A stretch of 64,000 nt of DNA from Methylomonas methanica MC09 (GTDB lineage Bacteria; Pseudomonadota; Gammaproteobacteria; Methylococcales; Methylomonadaceae), in NCBI RefSeq assembly GCF_000214665.1, contig NC_015572.1, forward strand, positions 3,844,001-3,908,000, given 5' to 3'. Made by a program: the position numbers and the translations under genes. The notes beneath the pieces were generated by a model, which worked only from the letters and a program-made list of their open reading frames with translations, ran no database searches and had not been told where the DNA came from. How positions within the stretch are numbered: the stretch's first letter is position 1; each line of letters begins with the position of its first letter. This document shows, one piece after another, positions 48,840-58,772 of the stretch.

Positions 48840-51800
48840 ATGACAGCTTTAAATACGGAAAACAATCTATCGTCGAAACAGAATCGATCACGCCTGATAG
48901 CCCGGCTCGGTCAAAATAATCCTATAGATACAATTCCTAAACGCGATACCGAAGAACCGGTTCCGCTGTCATATTCGCAGGAACGGCTGTGGATCATGTC
49001 TCGGCTGGATCCCGACAGCCCGATCTATAATGTCGCTGGAGGCATACATTTCGCCGGTCCATTGAACGTCGCAGCCTTGGAACAGTCATTGACTGAGGTC
49101 GTTAATCGTCATCAAGTCCTTCGTAGCCGTTTTGTCGCTATCGATTCGCTGCCTAGGCAACAGGTATTGCCTGAAGCTGAGTTACCGTTGGAGTGCTTGG
49201 ACTTGTCCGCAAATGACGATAGTGAAAAAACACTGTCTCTTGACGAATATGTGCAGATTTTTATCCGCAAGCCGTTTCGTTTAGATAAAAGACCTCCGCT
49301 ACGCGCATTGTTGGCAACCTTAGCGGAGCAACGGCATAGCCTAATACTCACCTTGCATCATATGGTCTCAGACCGTTGGTCGGTTGGTGTGTTGATGCAG
49401 GAAGTTGCTGCCCTATATGAAGCATTTTGTAATGGTCGGCCATCGTCATTGCCAACATTACCTATTCAATATGCCGACTATTGCGTCTGGCAGCGCAAAC
49501 AACAAACACAGTGGCAAAGTCAGCTCGGCTATTGGCAACAAAAGCTGATTGGGGCGCCGCCGTTGTTGGAGCTACCAACTGATCGGCCCAGACCGCCAGC
49601 ACAAAGTTATCGCGGTGATGAGTTTCACTTCGAACTGTCTTTTGACTTGAGCCAAAAGCTGAAGCAATTAGCTAAGCAGCACAATGCTACTTTATTCATG
49701 GTAATGGCGGCAGCCTATTCGACTTTGCTATTTCGGTATTCCGGCAACACTGATTTTTGTATCGGTTATCCGGTAGCGGGACGTAATCGTACTCAAACTG
49801 CCAGTCTGATTGGTTTTTTCGTTAACACCCTTGTTTTGCGTTGTCAGATCGATGGCAATATCAGTTTCGATAAATGGCTGGAACATCTGCGCGAACAAGC
49901 CTTACAAGACCAAAATCATCAGGAACTCGCCTTTGGTCAACTATTGGAAGCCTTGAGTACACCGCGTAATGCGAGTCATGCACCGTTGTTTCAAGTCATG
50001 TTGACCATGCAAAACGCACCCACGGGAACGTTGAATCTATCTGGGGTCGAGACAACCGCAATTGCGATCAATTCACATATTGCTCAGTACGATTTAGCGC
50101 TGCTACTTGAAGAAACTGCCGGCAAAATTCACGGAGTTTTTGAATACAGTGCCGATTTATTCGATTCGTCGACCATTTCGAGAATGTCCAAACACTTGCA
50201 GAAATTGCTCTCGGAAATTGTCGCTAATCCTTTGGAATCATTGAGTCGGTTATCGATTTTGACCGAAGTCGAACGAAAACAATTGATTATGGATTGGAGT
50301 GGCAGGGATATTGATGTTGCCGAAAAATCATTAATTCATCAGATATTTGCCGATCGAGGATTCCAATATCCGGATAAACCGGCACTGGTTTGCGGTGATC
50401 GAACGTTAAGTTATCGCGAATTGAATCAGCTGTCGGAAGATCGGGCTTTACTGTTAAACAAGTGGGGAGTCGGGCCGGGTAGCAAGGTTGGTGTCAGCTT
50501 GGAGCGATCCGTTGATTTAATCGTTACGTTGCTTGCGGTGCTGAAAAGTGGTGCGGCGTATGTGCCACTCGATCCTGAATATCCAGAAGAGCGGCTCTCA
50601 TTTATGTTGACCGATGCCAGCATCGATATGCTGGTAACGCACACGGACTTGGCCAGTAAATTTTGTCACAACGGTTTAGCCATGATATTGGTGGATCAAG
50701 GACCTGACAAAATTATCTCGTTAAAATTTGACCGCGCCCCAACCAGTCGTTCCTTACTGAGTGCAGATCATACAGCCTATATCATCTATACCTCCGGCTC
50801 TACTGGTTTTCCCAAGGGTGTCGAGGTTAGCCACCATAGTTTGCTGCATTCGACCCTTGCCAGAAGTCGTTATTACCATGAACCGTTTGGCGGGTTTCTA
50901 TTGTTGTCATCGTTTGCCTTTGATAGTTCAGTGGCAGGCATATTCTGGACTTTGATAGAAGGTGGATGCTTATGCTTACCTCAACGAGATGAGTTGACTA
51001 ATCCACAAGCATTGGCCAGATTGATTAAGCGTCATGCCATCACCCATTTATTGGCGTTACCCTCGTTTTACACAACGATTATTGAGTCCGCGGTCACCGG
51101 GGACTTGGCTTCTTTACAGACTGTTATCGTTGCCGGCGAGGCCTGTTCTAGTGAGATTGCCGCAAAACATCGTCGACTGCTACCAACGGTCAATTTTTAT
51201 AACGAATATGGGCCTACCGAAAACACTGTTTGGAGCAGTGTCTATTGCTTAGATGACAATACAACACCCATTTTGCCGATAGGGAAGCCTATCGATAATG
51301 TGCGAATTTATGTTTTGGATCCTCAATTGGAGCCAGTGCCAGTTAATGTGGCCGGCGAACTGTGTATCGGTGGCCAGGGGCTTGCTCAAGGTTATCTCAA
51401 TCGGCCTGAACTGACGGCGGAAAAATTCATACCCAATCCGTTTGCCGGCAAAGGACAACGACTTTACCGCACCGGGGATTTGGCGCGCTTTCGGACAAAT
51501 GGCGAACTCGAGTTTTTGGGCCGCGTTGACCATCAAGTGAAGATACGCGGTTATCGAGTCGAGTTGGGTGAAATAGAAGAACGATTATTACAGTATCCGG
51601 CCGTCAGAGAAGTTGCCGTGTTAGCAAAGGATGATGCTCAAGGTAACAAAGGACTGGTTGCCTATTTGGCGTTACAGCCATCCTTTGAAACGCCTGACAA
51701 TACCGCTTTACAAATGCATCTCAAACAAACGTTACCGGATTACATGGTGCCAGCTCACTATGTCTGGCTGGACGCTTTACCGCTGACGCCGAATGGTAAG

Positions 51801-52142
51801 TGCGATAGGCGAGCCTTATCGTTATTGAAAGAAATCGAGCCCTCACCTCAATCCTGCAAATTACCTGGCAACTGGATTGAAGAAAATCTAGCCGATATCT
51901 GGAAAGAGATATTGAACTTAGAAACAATCAGTGTCGACGGTAACTTTTTCGATCTTGGCGGGCATTCTCTGGCTGCAATTCAGGTGAGCTCACGCATTCA
52001 ACAGTTATTCAATATCGATGTTCCGTTGGAAGTGTTATTTGAGTCGGCAACCATCGAATCGCTGGCGACAGCAATCATCACACTGCTGGAAGAACAACAC
52101 GGTAAAGACATTATTGGTGATTTATTGAGCGAACCCGGTTAG
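48840..52142 (+). CDS. NRPS: condensation-adenylation-PCP (second X module)
   Basis: An 1100-residue single module. The condensation domain (VPLSYSQERLWIMSRLDPDS at the start) has HHMVSDR in place of HHxxxDG. The adenylation domain has IYTSGSTGFPKGVE, FAFDSSVAGIFW, LLALPSFY, VIVAGEAC and YNEYGPTENTVW, which read by eye as D-S-A-L-I-A-E-V-W-K, the same as the first module. The PCP has Ser1043 in LGGHSLAAI. It should add a second copy of the first residue. I use ATG 48840; a TTG four codons earlier is possible. The ribosome-binding site is weak. It starts 79 bases after the hydroxylase gene and ends 66 bases before the next synthetase. Confidence 0.93.
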   Translation: MTALNTENNLSSKQNRSRLIARLGQNNPIDTIPKRDTEEPVPLSYSQERLWIMSRLDPDSPIYNVAGGIHFAGPLNVAALEQSLTEVVNRHQVLRSRFVAIDSLPRQQVLPEAELPLECLDLSANDDSEKTLSLDEYVQIFIRKPFRLDKRPPLRALLATLAEQRHSLILTLHHMVSDRWSVGVLMQEVAALYEAFCNGRPSSLPTLPIQYADYCVWQRKQQTQWQSQLGYWQQKLIGAPPLLELPTDRPRPPAQSYRGDEFHFELSFDLSQKLKQLAKQHNATLFMVMAAAYSTLLFRYSGNTDFCIGYPVAGRNRTQTASLIGFFVNTLVLRCQIDGNISFDKWLEHLREQALQDQNHQELAFGQLLEALSTPRNASHAPLFQVMLTMQNAPTGTLNLSGVETTAIAINSHIAQYDLALLLEETAGKIHGVFEYSADLFDSSTISRMSKHLQKLLSEIVANPLESLSRLSILTEVERKQLIMDWSGRDIDVAEKSLIHQIFADRGFQYPDKPALVCGDRTLSYRELNQLSEDRALLLNKWGVGPGSKVGVSLERSVDLIVTLLAVLKSGAAYVPLDPEYPEERLSFMLTDASIDMLVTHTDLASKFCHNGLAMILVDQGPDKIISLKFDRAPTSRSLLSADHTAYIIYTSGSTGFPKGVEVSHHSLLHSTLARSRYYHEPFGGFLLLSSFAFDSSVAGIFWTLIEGGCLCLPQRDELTNPQALARLIKRHAITHLLALPSFYTTIIESAVTGDLASLQTVIVAGEACSSEIAAKHRRLLPTVNFYNEYGPTENTVWSSVYCLDDNTTPILPIGKPIDNVRIYVLDPQLEPVPVNVAGELCIGGQGLAQGYLNRPELTAEKFIPNPFAGKGQRLYRTGDLARFRTNGELEFLGRVDHQVKIRGYRVELGEIEERLLQYPAVREVAVLAKDDAQGNKGLVAYLALQPSFETPDNTALQMHLKQTLPDYMVPAHYVWLDALPLTPNGKCDRRALSLLKEIEPSPQSCKLPGNWIEENLADIWKEILNLETISVDGNFFDLGGHSLAAIQVSSRIQQLFNIDVPLEVLFESATIESLATAIITLLEEQHGKDIIGDLLSEPG

Positions 52143-52208
52143 CGATTGGCGACAAAAGAAACGGTAAGTCCCTCCGTCAGGAACTCAAATTTTTTAAAGG
52201 ATGCAAAT

Positions 52209-55200
52209 ATGCTCACATCAACTAACAGCGTCGCCGATTTATCCAGAGAAAAACAAGCGCTACTGTTAAAACGCCTTAGTGAAAGAAATAGCACCACTAA
52301 TCGCAGTATTAGCAAGCGCCAACATATTACGCCGTGTCATTTGTCGTTTGCTCAAGAGAGGCTATGGTTTGTAACCCGCTTACAACCAGACGATCCTTTT
52401 TACAACATGGCAGGTGTCATTCAGATACGAGGGCCGTTAAATGTTGCTCTGCTGGAGCAGGCATTGAACGAAGTTATTCAGCGTCACGAAATACTGCGGA
52501 CGAGTTTTGCGCAGATCGATGATGAGGTCAGACAAATCATTCATTCCCATGGCGAAATCGATTTAAGGCAAACCGATTTAAGCGATTTACTCGCCGAACA
52601 ACAACATCAAATGCTAGAAGCTATACAGAAAGATGAAGCTCGTCAGGCATTTGACTTGGAACGTCTGCCACTGATACGGACGATGCTAATCAAATTAGGA
52701 TACGAACATTTTCAGTTGTCGCTCACCCTTCATCATATTATCGCCGATGAGTGGTCTTTGAGGTTATTGATTAAGGAGGTCGGTCAGTTTTACCGACAAA
52801 TGCAACGTGGCCAACCCGTTAATGAGCCCGAACTGGCCATTCAATATGCCGATTTTGCCGAATGGCAGCGGAAATATTTACAAGGCAAGCATTACGAGCA
52901 GCAATTAAGCTATTGGCAAAATTATCTGGCGTCGGCACCGGGATCATTGGGTTTGCCAACCGATTATTCGCGCCCTTCGCAAATGACTTATCGAGGTGGC
53001 GATTTTCATTTCGTATTGCCTAACGAGTTCAGTCAAACGTTGATCAATCTGAGCCGTCAAACCGATACGACGCTGTTTGCGGTGATGATGGCGGCGTTCA
53101 ATGTGCTGTTATGGCGTTATTCCGGACAAAGCGATATTTGCATTGGTTATCCGGTTGCTAATCGCAATCGCCAGGAACTTGAAGGTTTGATCGGATTTTT
53201 CGTTAACTTGCAAGTATTGCGTAGCGATTTATCTGACAATCCAAGTTTTTTGGCATTGTTGCAAAGGGTCAAGCACCGCCTGCTGGAAGCCCAAAAACAT
53301 CAGGACTTGCCGTTCGAGCGTCTGGTCGAAGCAATACAGCCCCAGCGTGAGTTAAATCGTAGCCCACTCTTTCAAGTTATGCTGGTATATCAGCATGCAG
53401 CGTTAGAAACGCTGAATATTCCTGGCTTACATTTTGAGTTGGCCGAAGTGGAGTTGGACTCAGCTAAATATGATTTGACGTTCAATGTGTTCAGAAGCGG
53501 CGATCAGATTCGCTGCAATATCAACTACAGCAGGGATTTGTTTGCCGAATCGACTATCGAGCGCATGGCCGAACATTGGCAGCAATTACTTGCAAGCATT
53601 GCAACCCAGCCGGACAAGCCCATTTCTGAGTTTACGATATTATCACAGGCAGAAATCCAACAAGCTCTCTATGATTGGAACACTACCGACGTTGAATATT
53701 CGCAAAACGCCTGCATTCATCAATTATTTGAAGCCCAAGTCGAGCAAATGCCCGACGCAATCGCGTTGACATTCGAAGGCCAAAGCTTAAATTATGCCGA
53801 ATTGAATGCCAAAGCCAATCAACTGGCGCATTACCTGATTGAAAGAGGCGTTGGCCCGGATGCGCTGGTCGGGATTTGTATCGAACGTTCGCTAGAAATG
53901 GTGGTAGGGCTACTCGGCATCCTCAAAGCCGGAGGGGCTTATGTGCCGATGGAGCCTAATTCGCCTAAGGAACGTATCACTTACCAAATGCAAGATACCG
54001 GCGCCAAGCTACTAGTGACTAAGGCTCGGCTAGTTTCAATGCTGCCGGAAAACGAATTTGTTAACGTTTGTATCGATAGCGAGTGGCCTGAAATTGAGAA
54101 ATGTTCAGCTTTCAATCCCATAGGCCCATTCTTTCCGTCGCAACTTGCCTACATCATTTACACGTCGGGTTCAACGGGATTGCCTAAAGGGGTGATGATC
54201 GCCCATCAGGCAGTATTACGTTTATTTGCAGCGACCGAACAGCAATTTCGGATCGGCAGCCAAGATATCTGGACGATGTTTCATTCCTTCGCTTTCGATT
54301 TTTCTGTCTGGGAGATCTGGGGCGCGTTGTTATATGGTGGACGGTTAGTGATTGTGCCGCATTGCATCACTCGTTCAACCGACGAGTTTCGCTACTTGTT
54401 GCAACAGGAACAGGTGACGGTGCTGAACCAAACGCCATCGGCGTTTTTGCAATTGATGCACTCCAACGATCAGCAGAGCGATAGACTCGAGAGCTTACGT
54501 TTGGTGATTTTCGGCGGCGAAGCGTTAGAGCCCTACAAATTAAAACCATGGTTGGATCGATACGGAGCGCGGCGACCGCAAATGGTCAATATGTATGGTA
54601 TTACCGAAACGACGGTCCATGTCACCTACCGCGCATTGACGATGAACGATGCGGAAGCTTCCCCGGTTCGTCCCATCGGCAAACCGCTTGCCGATTTGCA
54701 AACTTATCTGCTGGATGCTTCACTCAATCTTTGCCCGGTGGGTTGCCAAGGGGAGTTGTATGTCGGCGGTGCAGGGTTGGCGAGAGGTTATCTCAATCGC
54801 CCTGAATTGACGGCGGAGCGCTTTGTTCCCAATCCCTTCGGTAAACCAGGAAGTCGTTTATACAAATCCGGCGATTTAGCCAAATACGGGGTTGATGGCG
54901 AATTGGATTACCAGGGCCGGATTGACCACCAAGTCAAGATTCGCGGCTTCAGGATTGAGCTGGGCGAGATCGAAGCGCAACTACTCAAGCATGAAGACGT
55001 AAAAGAGGTTGTGGTATTAGCACGAGAGGATCAGCCGAGTGATAAACGCTTAGTAGCTTATTTGATCGAAAAGCAACTCGGCACCTTGCAACTCGATGAG
55101 CTCAAAGTCCAATTGAAGCAAACGCTGCCGGATTACATGATACCCAGCGCCTTCGTGATATTGGAAACCATGCCGCTGAGCACCAACGGCAAACTGGATT

Positions 55201-58200
55201 GGAAAAAACTGCCGCTACCGGACCTCGCCGGACGACTCAGCAAACCCTATGTCACGCCGCGAACCGAAACCGAAGTCGTTTTGGCCGAAATCTGGCAAGA
55301 GTTGTTGGGCATCGAACAAGTAGGCATCGAAGACGATTTCTTCGAACTAGGTGGACATTCGTTGTTAGTGACGCAATTGGCATCCAGGATTACAAAACGT
55401 TTTGCAATTGAACTACCACTGCGCAGTGTATTCGAGGCTGGCAATATCGTTATGTTGGCGGAAAAAATTGAGGACGTGAAGTGTGTTCATGCGGGTGGAA
55501 TGATGGATATTAGTAAATTCATCCTCGGAGAGGATATTCGTGACGCGCCCATTCCCTTATCCTTTGCCCAGCAACGCCTATGGTTTCTCGATCAATTGGA
55601 GCCAGGGAGTTCGTCCTATAACATTCCGATCACGTTGCGCTTGACGGGGCATTTGGATCTTAATGCTTTGACGGAAAGCTTTAACGAAATCGTCCGTCGA
55701 CACGAAATACTGCGAACAGTATTTGAAATGGGTGACGCCGGTGAGCCAATACAAAAGATATTGCCAAGTTTGGTACTCAACCTCGAACATATCGATCTGA
55801 CTGCAGCCAACCAATCCACTGTTTGGCAGACGTTCTGTCGTGATGAAGCTGCCAAACCATTCGATTTGTGCCAGGGGCCTTTGATTCGGGCTAGCTTATT
55901 GATACTAGCTGATAACAGTGGCAATCAGGATGCAATCCTGATGCTGACCATGCATCACATTGTGTCCGACGGCTGGTCGTTAACGATATTGGTCAAGGAG
56001 TTTGCAGCCTTATATAGCACTTTTGTTCAAAATCAGCCATCTCCGCTACCTGAGCTACCCATTCAGTACGCTGACTTTGCGTGTTGGCAGCGCCGTTGGT
56101 TGGTGGGTGATGAACTAGAAAGACAACTCAATTACTGGCCTGAACAACTGGGAAGTGCTTCTGGTTTTCTGGAGTTACCGACCGACCATCCTAGACCATC
56201 GGTTATGACTTACCGCGGCGCCACGCAATGTTTTAATATAGAACCCGACTTGGCGCAGCAAATCAGAGTATCCAGCAAGCAACATAACGTTACTCTCTTC
56301 ATACTGTTGTTGACAGCATTCAAGCTCTTGCTGAGCCGATACAGTGGTCAATCCGATATTTGCGTTGGTACGCCGGTGGCTAATCGCAATCGTCAGGAGA
56401 TCGAAAATCTGATTGGTTTCTTTGTCAACACCCTGGTATTACGCAGTGATTTGTCGGCTAATCCTAATTTTGCCGAACTATTGGGGCAAGTCAAATCCAC
56501 GGTGTTGGATGCGCAAAACCATCAAGACTTACCGTTTGAAAAGCTGGTAGAAGCCTTACAAACGGAACGTGATCCTAGCCGGACACCGTTATTTCAAGTC
56601 ATGTTCGTGCTGCAAAACCACGACAAACTGAGCTTGAGTTTACCCGGCCTGGAAATCGCCGTGGTTGAAGACACGAGCCAGACGGCCAAGTTCGATTTGA
56701 CGTTGCATATTCAAGACTGGCCGGATGGCCGATTAAGTGGCGCGGTCGAATATAACACCGACTTGTTCGAAGCCGAAACCATCGAGCGTTTCACCCGGCA
56801 TTACTTAATATTATTGCAGGCGGCGATCAAACGACCTCAAGTACGTGTTTCCGAATTACCGCTACTGAGCCACACGGAGACGCGGAAGATCTTGCATGAC
56901 TGGAATGATACCGACGTTGAATATCCGCAAAATCGCTGCGTTCACCAGTTGTTCGAAGCCCAAGTCGAGCAAACGCCCGATGCGATTGCGCTGAGTTTCG
57001 AGGGTAAGCATCTCTCGTACGCCAAACTGAACACCAAGGCCAATCAACTGGCGCATTACCTGATTGAGCGAGGTGTTGGGCCGGATGTATTGGTCGGGAT
57101 ATGTATCGAACGTTCACTGGAGATGGTGATCGGCTTACTGGGTATCTTGAAAGCCGGCGGGGCCTATGTGCCGCTCGATCCCAACTATCCCGAAGAACGG
57201 TTGACGTTCATGTTGGACGACATCAAACCGATCGTCGTGTTGACCCAAGCGCAATTTGCTAGCCGTGATTTGGCTTCCTCTGAGGTGCTGAGCCTGGACA
57301 GCGATTGGGGCAAGGTAGAGAGTTACTCGGTTGTTAATCCATGCCCAGATCTACAACCGACGAATCTGGCTTATTGCATCTACACCTCCGGTTCAACCGG
57401 TCAGCCCAAAGGAGCTGGCGTGCCGCATCAAGGCATCTTGAACCGCTTGCAGTGGATGCAGGCAAAATACAAGCTGGATTCTACCGATCACGTATTGCAG
57501 AAAACCCCGTATAGCTTCGACGTATCGGTTTGGGAATTCTTCTGGCCGTTAATGACTGGCGCCCGTCTGATCGTCGCCCCGCCGGAATTGCATAAAGACA
57601 GCCAGGGTCTGATCGAACTGATTCGCCGCGAACATATCACCACCATCCACTTCGTACCGTCGATGCTGCAAGCCTTCGTCGATACGCCGGGCGTCGAACA
57701 CTGCACCAGCCTGAAACAGGTGATCTGTAGTGGTGAAGCTCTCTCAGCCGATCTGGTACAACGCTTCCAACAAAAACTGCCGGCCGAATTACATAATCTT
57801 TATGGCCCGACCGAAGCCTCGGTCGATGTCAGCTACTGGGCCTGCCCGCCGGATTGTGCGGAAACCGCAGTCCCGATCGGCAAACCGATTGCCAATATCC
57901 AGCTACACATCCTGGACCGCAGTCTGAACCCGGTGCCGGTCGGCACGCCGGGTGAACTGCACATCGCCGGTATCGGCCTGGGCCGAGGCTACCTTAACCG
58001 TCCCGGCCTGACGGCGGAAAAATTCATTCCAGACCCGTTCGGCCCGGCTGGCAGCCGGTTGTACAAAACAGGCGATTTGGTGCGTTACCGGCTGGATGGC
58101 AACATCGATTATTTGGGCCGCATTGACCACCAAGTCAAGATTCGCGGCTTCAGGATCGAACTGGGGGAGATCGAGGCGCAATTGCTCAAGCATGAAGGCA

Positions 58201-58772
58201 TAAAAGAAGCGGTAGTGTTAGCTCGGGAAGATCAACCGGGCGACAAGCGCTTGGTGGCCTATCTGGTCGAAGAGCAACTGGCCACCTTACAAATCGACGA
58301 ACTCAAAGTCCAACTCAAACACAATCTGCCGGATTACATGCTACCCAGCACTTTCGTCGTGTTGGAACAAATGCCACTCTCGGTCAACGGCAAACTGGAC
58401 AGGAAGAAACTGCCGATACCGGAATGGAATGGGCTATCAGTTCGCGAATATGAAGCACCTCAAGGTGAAGTCGAGTCAACTTTAGCAGAAGTTTGGCAGG
58501 AATTGTTGGGCATCGTCATGGTTGGCCGGAACGATCATTTTTTCGAATTGGGTGGGCATTCATTGTTGGTTATCACCATGATTCAGCGATTGCGGGAGCG
58601 AGGGTTTTCGGCTGTGGCCCGAACCGTATTTGCTACTCCGGTACTAGCCGACATGGCAGTGGCAATAGCCAACGGTTCGTATTCGAGCACTAAGTTTGCT
58701 GTCCCGCCAAATTTGCTCGAGATGACAGATGAAACATTCGAAGACGAGCCATTGGAGGAATTTAGACTATGA
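52209..58772 (+). CDS. NRPS: C-A(Thr)-PCP-C-A(Ser)-PCP
   Basis: A 2187-residue two-module protein. The first C domain has HHIIADE (175-181). The first A domain reads D-F-W-N-I-G-M-V-H-K, the canonical threonine code (FAFDFSVWEIW; VLNQTPSAF; VNMYGITETTVHV). The first PCP has Ser1051 in LGGHSLLVT. The second C domain has the standard HHIVSDG (1249-1255). The second A domain reads D-V-W-H-I-S-L-V-D-K, a serine code (YSFDVSVWEFF; IHFVPSML; ICSGEAL; NLYGPTEASVDV). The second PCP has Ser2118. The C-terminal tail is acidic (TDETFEDEPLEEFRL) and may dock to the next protein. I chose ATG 52209 because AAAGGA lies 8 bases upstream; a TTG at 52146 also opens the frame. Its stop overlaps the next start as ATGA. 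Confidence 0.93.
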   Translation: MLTSTNSVADLSREKQALLLKRLSERNSTTNRSISKRQHITPCHLSFAQERLWFVTRLQPDDPFYNMAGVIQIRGPLNVALLEQALNEVIQRHEILRTSFAQIDDEVRQIIHSHGEIDLRQTDLSDLLAEQQHQMLEAIQKDEARQAFDLERLPLIRTMLIKLGYEHFQLSLTLHHIIADEWSLRLLIKEVGQFYRQMQRGQPVNEPELAIQYADFAEWQRKYLQGKHYEQQLSYWQNYLASAPGSLGLPTDYSRPSQMTYRGGDFHFVLPNEFSQTLINLSRQTDTTLFAVMMAAFNVLLWRYSGQSDICIGYPVANRNRQELEGLIGFFVNLQVLRSDLSDNPSFLALLQRVKHRLLEAQKHQDLPFERLVEAIQPQRELNRSPLFQVMLVYQHAALETLNIPGLHFELAEVELDSAKYDLTFNVFRSGDQIRCNINYSRDLFAESTIERMAEHWQQLLASIATQPDKPISEFTILSQAEIQQALYDWNTTDVEYSQNACIHQLFEAQVEQMPDAIALTFEGQSLNYAELNAKANQLAHYLIERGVGPDALVGICIERSLEMVVGLLGILKAGGAYVPMEPNSPKERITYQMQDTGAKLLVTKARLVSMLPENEFVNVCIDSEWPEIEKCSAFNPIGPFFPSQLAYIIYTSGSTGLPKGVMIAHQAVLRLFAATEQQFRIGSQDIWTMFHSFAFDFSVWEIWGALLYGGRLVIVPHCITRSTDEFRYLLQQEQVTVLNQTPSAFLQLMHSNDQQSDRLESLRLVIFGGEALEPYKLKPWLDRYGARRPQMVNMYGITETTVHVTYRALTMNDAEASPVRPIGKPLADLQTYLLDASLNLCPVGCQGELYVGGAGLARGYLNRPELTAERFVPNPFGKPGSRLYKSGDLAKYGVDGELDYQGRIDHQVKIRGFRIELGEIEAQLLKHEDVKEVVVLAREDQPSDKRLVAYLIEKQLGTLQLDELKVQLKQTLPDYMIPSAFVILETMPLSTNGKLDWKKLPLPDLAGRLSKPYVTPRTETEVVLAEIWQELLGIEQVGIEDDFFELGGHSLLVTQLASRITKRFAIELPLRSVFEAGNIVMLAEKIEDVKCVHAGGMMDISKFILGEDIRDAPIPLSFAQQRLWFLDQLEPGSSSYNIPITLRLTGHLDLNALTESFNEIVRRHEILRTVFEMGDAGEPIQKILPSLVLNLEHIDLTAANQSTVWQTFCRDEAAKPFDLCQGPLIRASLLILADNSGNQDAILMLTMHHIVSDGWSLTILVKEFAALYSTFVQNQPSPLPELPIQYADFACWQRRWLVGDELERQLNYWPEQLGSASGFLELPTDHPRPSVMTYRGATQCFNIEPDLAQQIRVSSKQHNVTLFILLLTAFKLLLSRYSGQSDICVGTPVANRNRQEIENLIGFFVNTLVLRSDLSANPNFAELLGQVKSTVLDAQNHQDLPFEKLVEALQTERDPSRTPLFQVMFVLQNHDKLSLSLPGLEIAVVEDTSQTAKFDLTLHIQDWPDGRLSGAVEYNTDLFEAETIERFTRHYLILLQAAIKRPQVRVSELPLLSHTETRKILHDWNDTDVEYPQNRCVHQLFEAQVEQTPDAIALSFEGKHLSYAKLNTKANQLAHYLIERGVGPDVLVGICIERSLEMVIGLLGILKAGGAYVPLDPNYPEERLTFMLDDIKPIVVLTQAQFASRDLASSEVLSLDSDWGKVESYSVVNPCPDLQPTNLAYCIYTSGSTGQPKGAGVPHQGILNRLQWMQAKYKLDSTDHVLQKTPYSFDVSVWEFFWPLMTGARLIVAPPELHKDSQGLIELIRREHITTIHFVPSMLQAFVDTPGVEHCTSLKQVICSGEALSADLVQRFQQKLPAELHNLYGPTEASVDVSYWACPPDCAETAVPIGKPIANIQLHILDRSLNPVPVGTPGELHIAGIGLGRGYLNRPGLTAEKFIPDPFGPAGSRLYKTGDLVRYRLDGNIDYLGRIDHQVKIRGFRIELGEIEAQLLKHEGIKEAVVLAREDQPGDKRLVAYLVEEQLATLQIDELKVQLKHNLPDYMLPSTFVVLEQMPLSVNGKLDRKKLPIPEWNGLSVREYEAPQGEVESTLAEVWQELLGIVMVGRNDHFFELGGHSLLVITMIQRLRERGFSAVARTVFATPVLADMAVAIANGSYSSTKFAVPPNLLEMTDETFEDEPLEEFRL
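57215..58250 (+). repeat. Near-identical Ser adenylation segment, copy 1
   Basis: About 1036 bases of module 4 that reappear in module 5 exactly 3476 bases downstream. Within it, bases 57834-58250 (about 417) match copy 2 with no difference that I can find; the rest has scattered substitutions. It covers the A-domain core through to the C-terminal subdomain. Confidence 0.9.
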
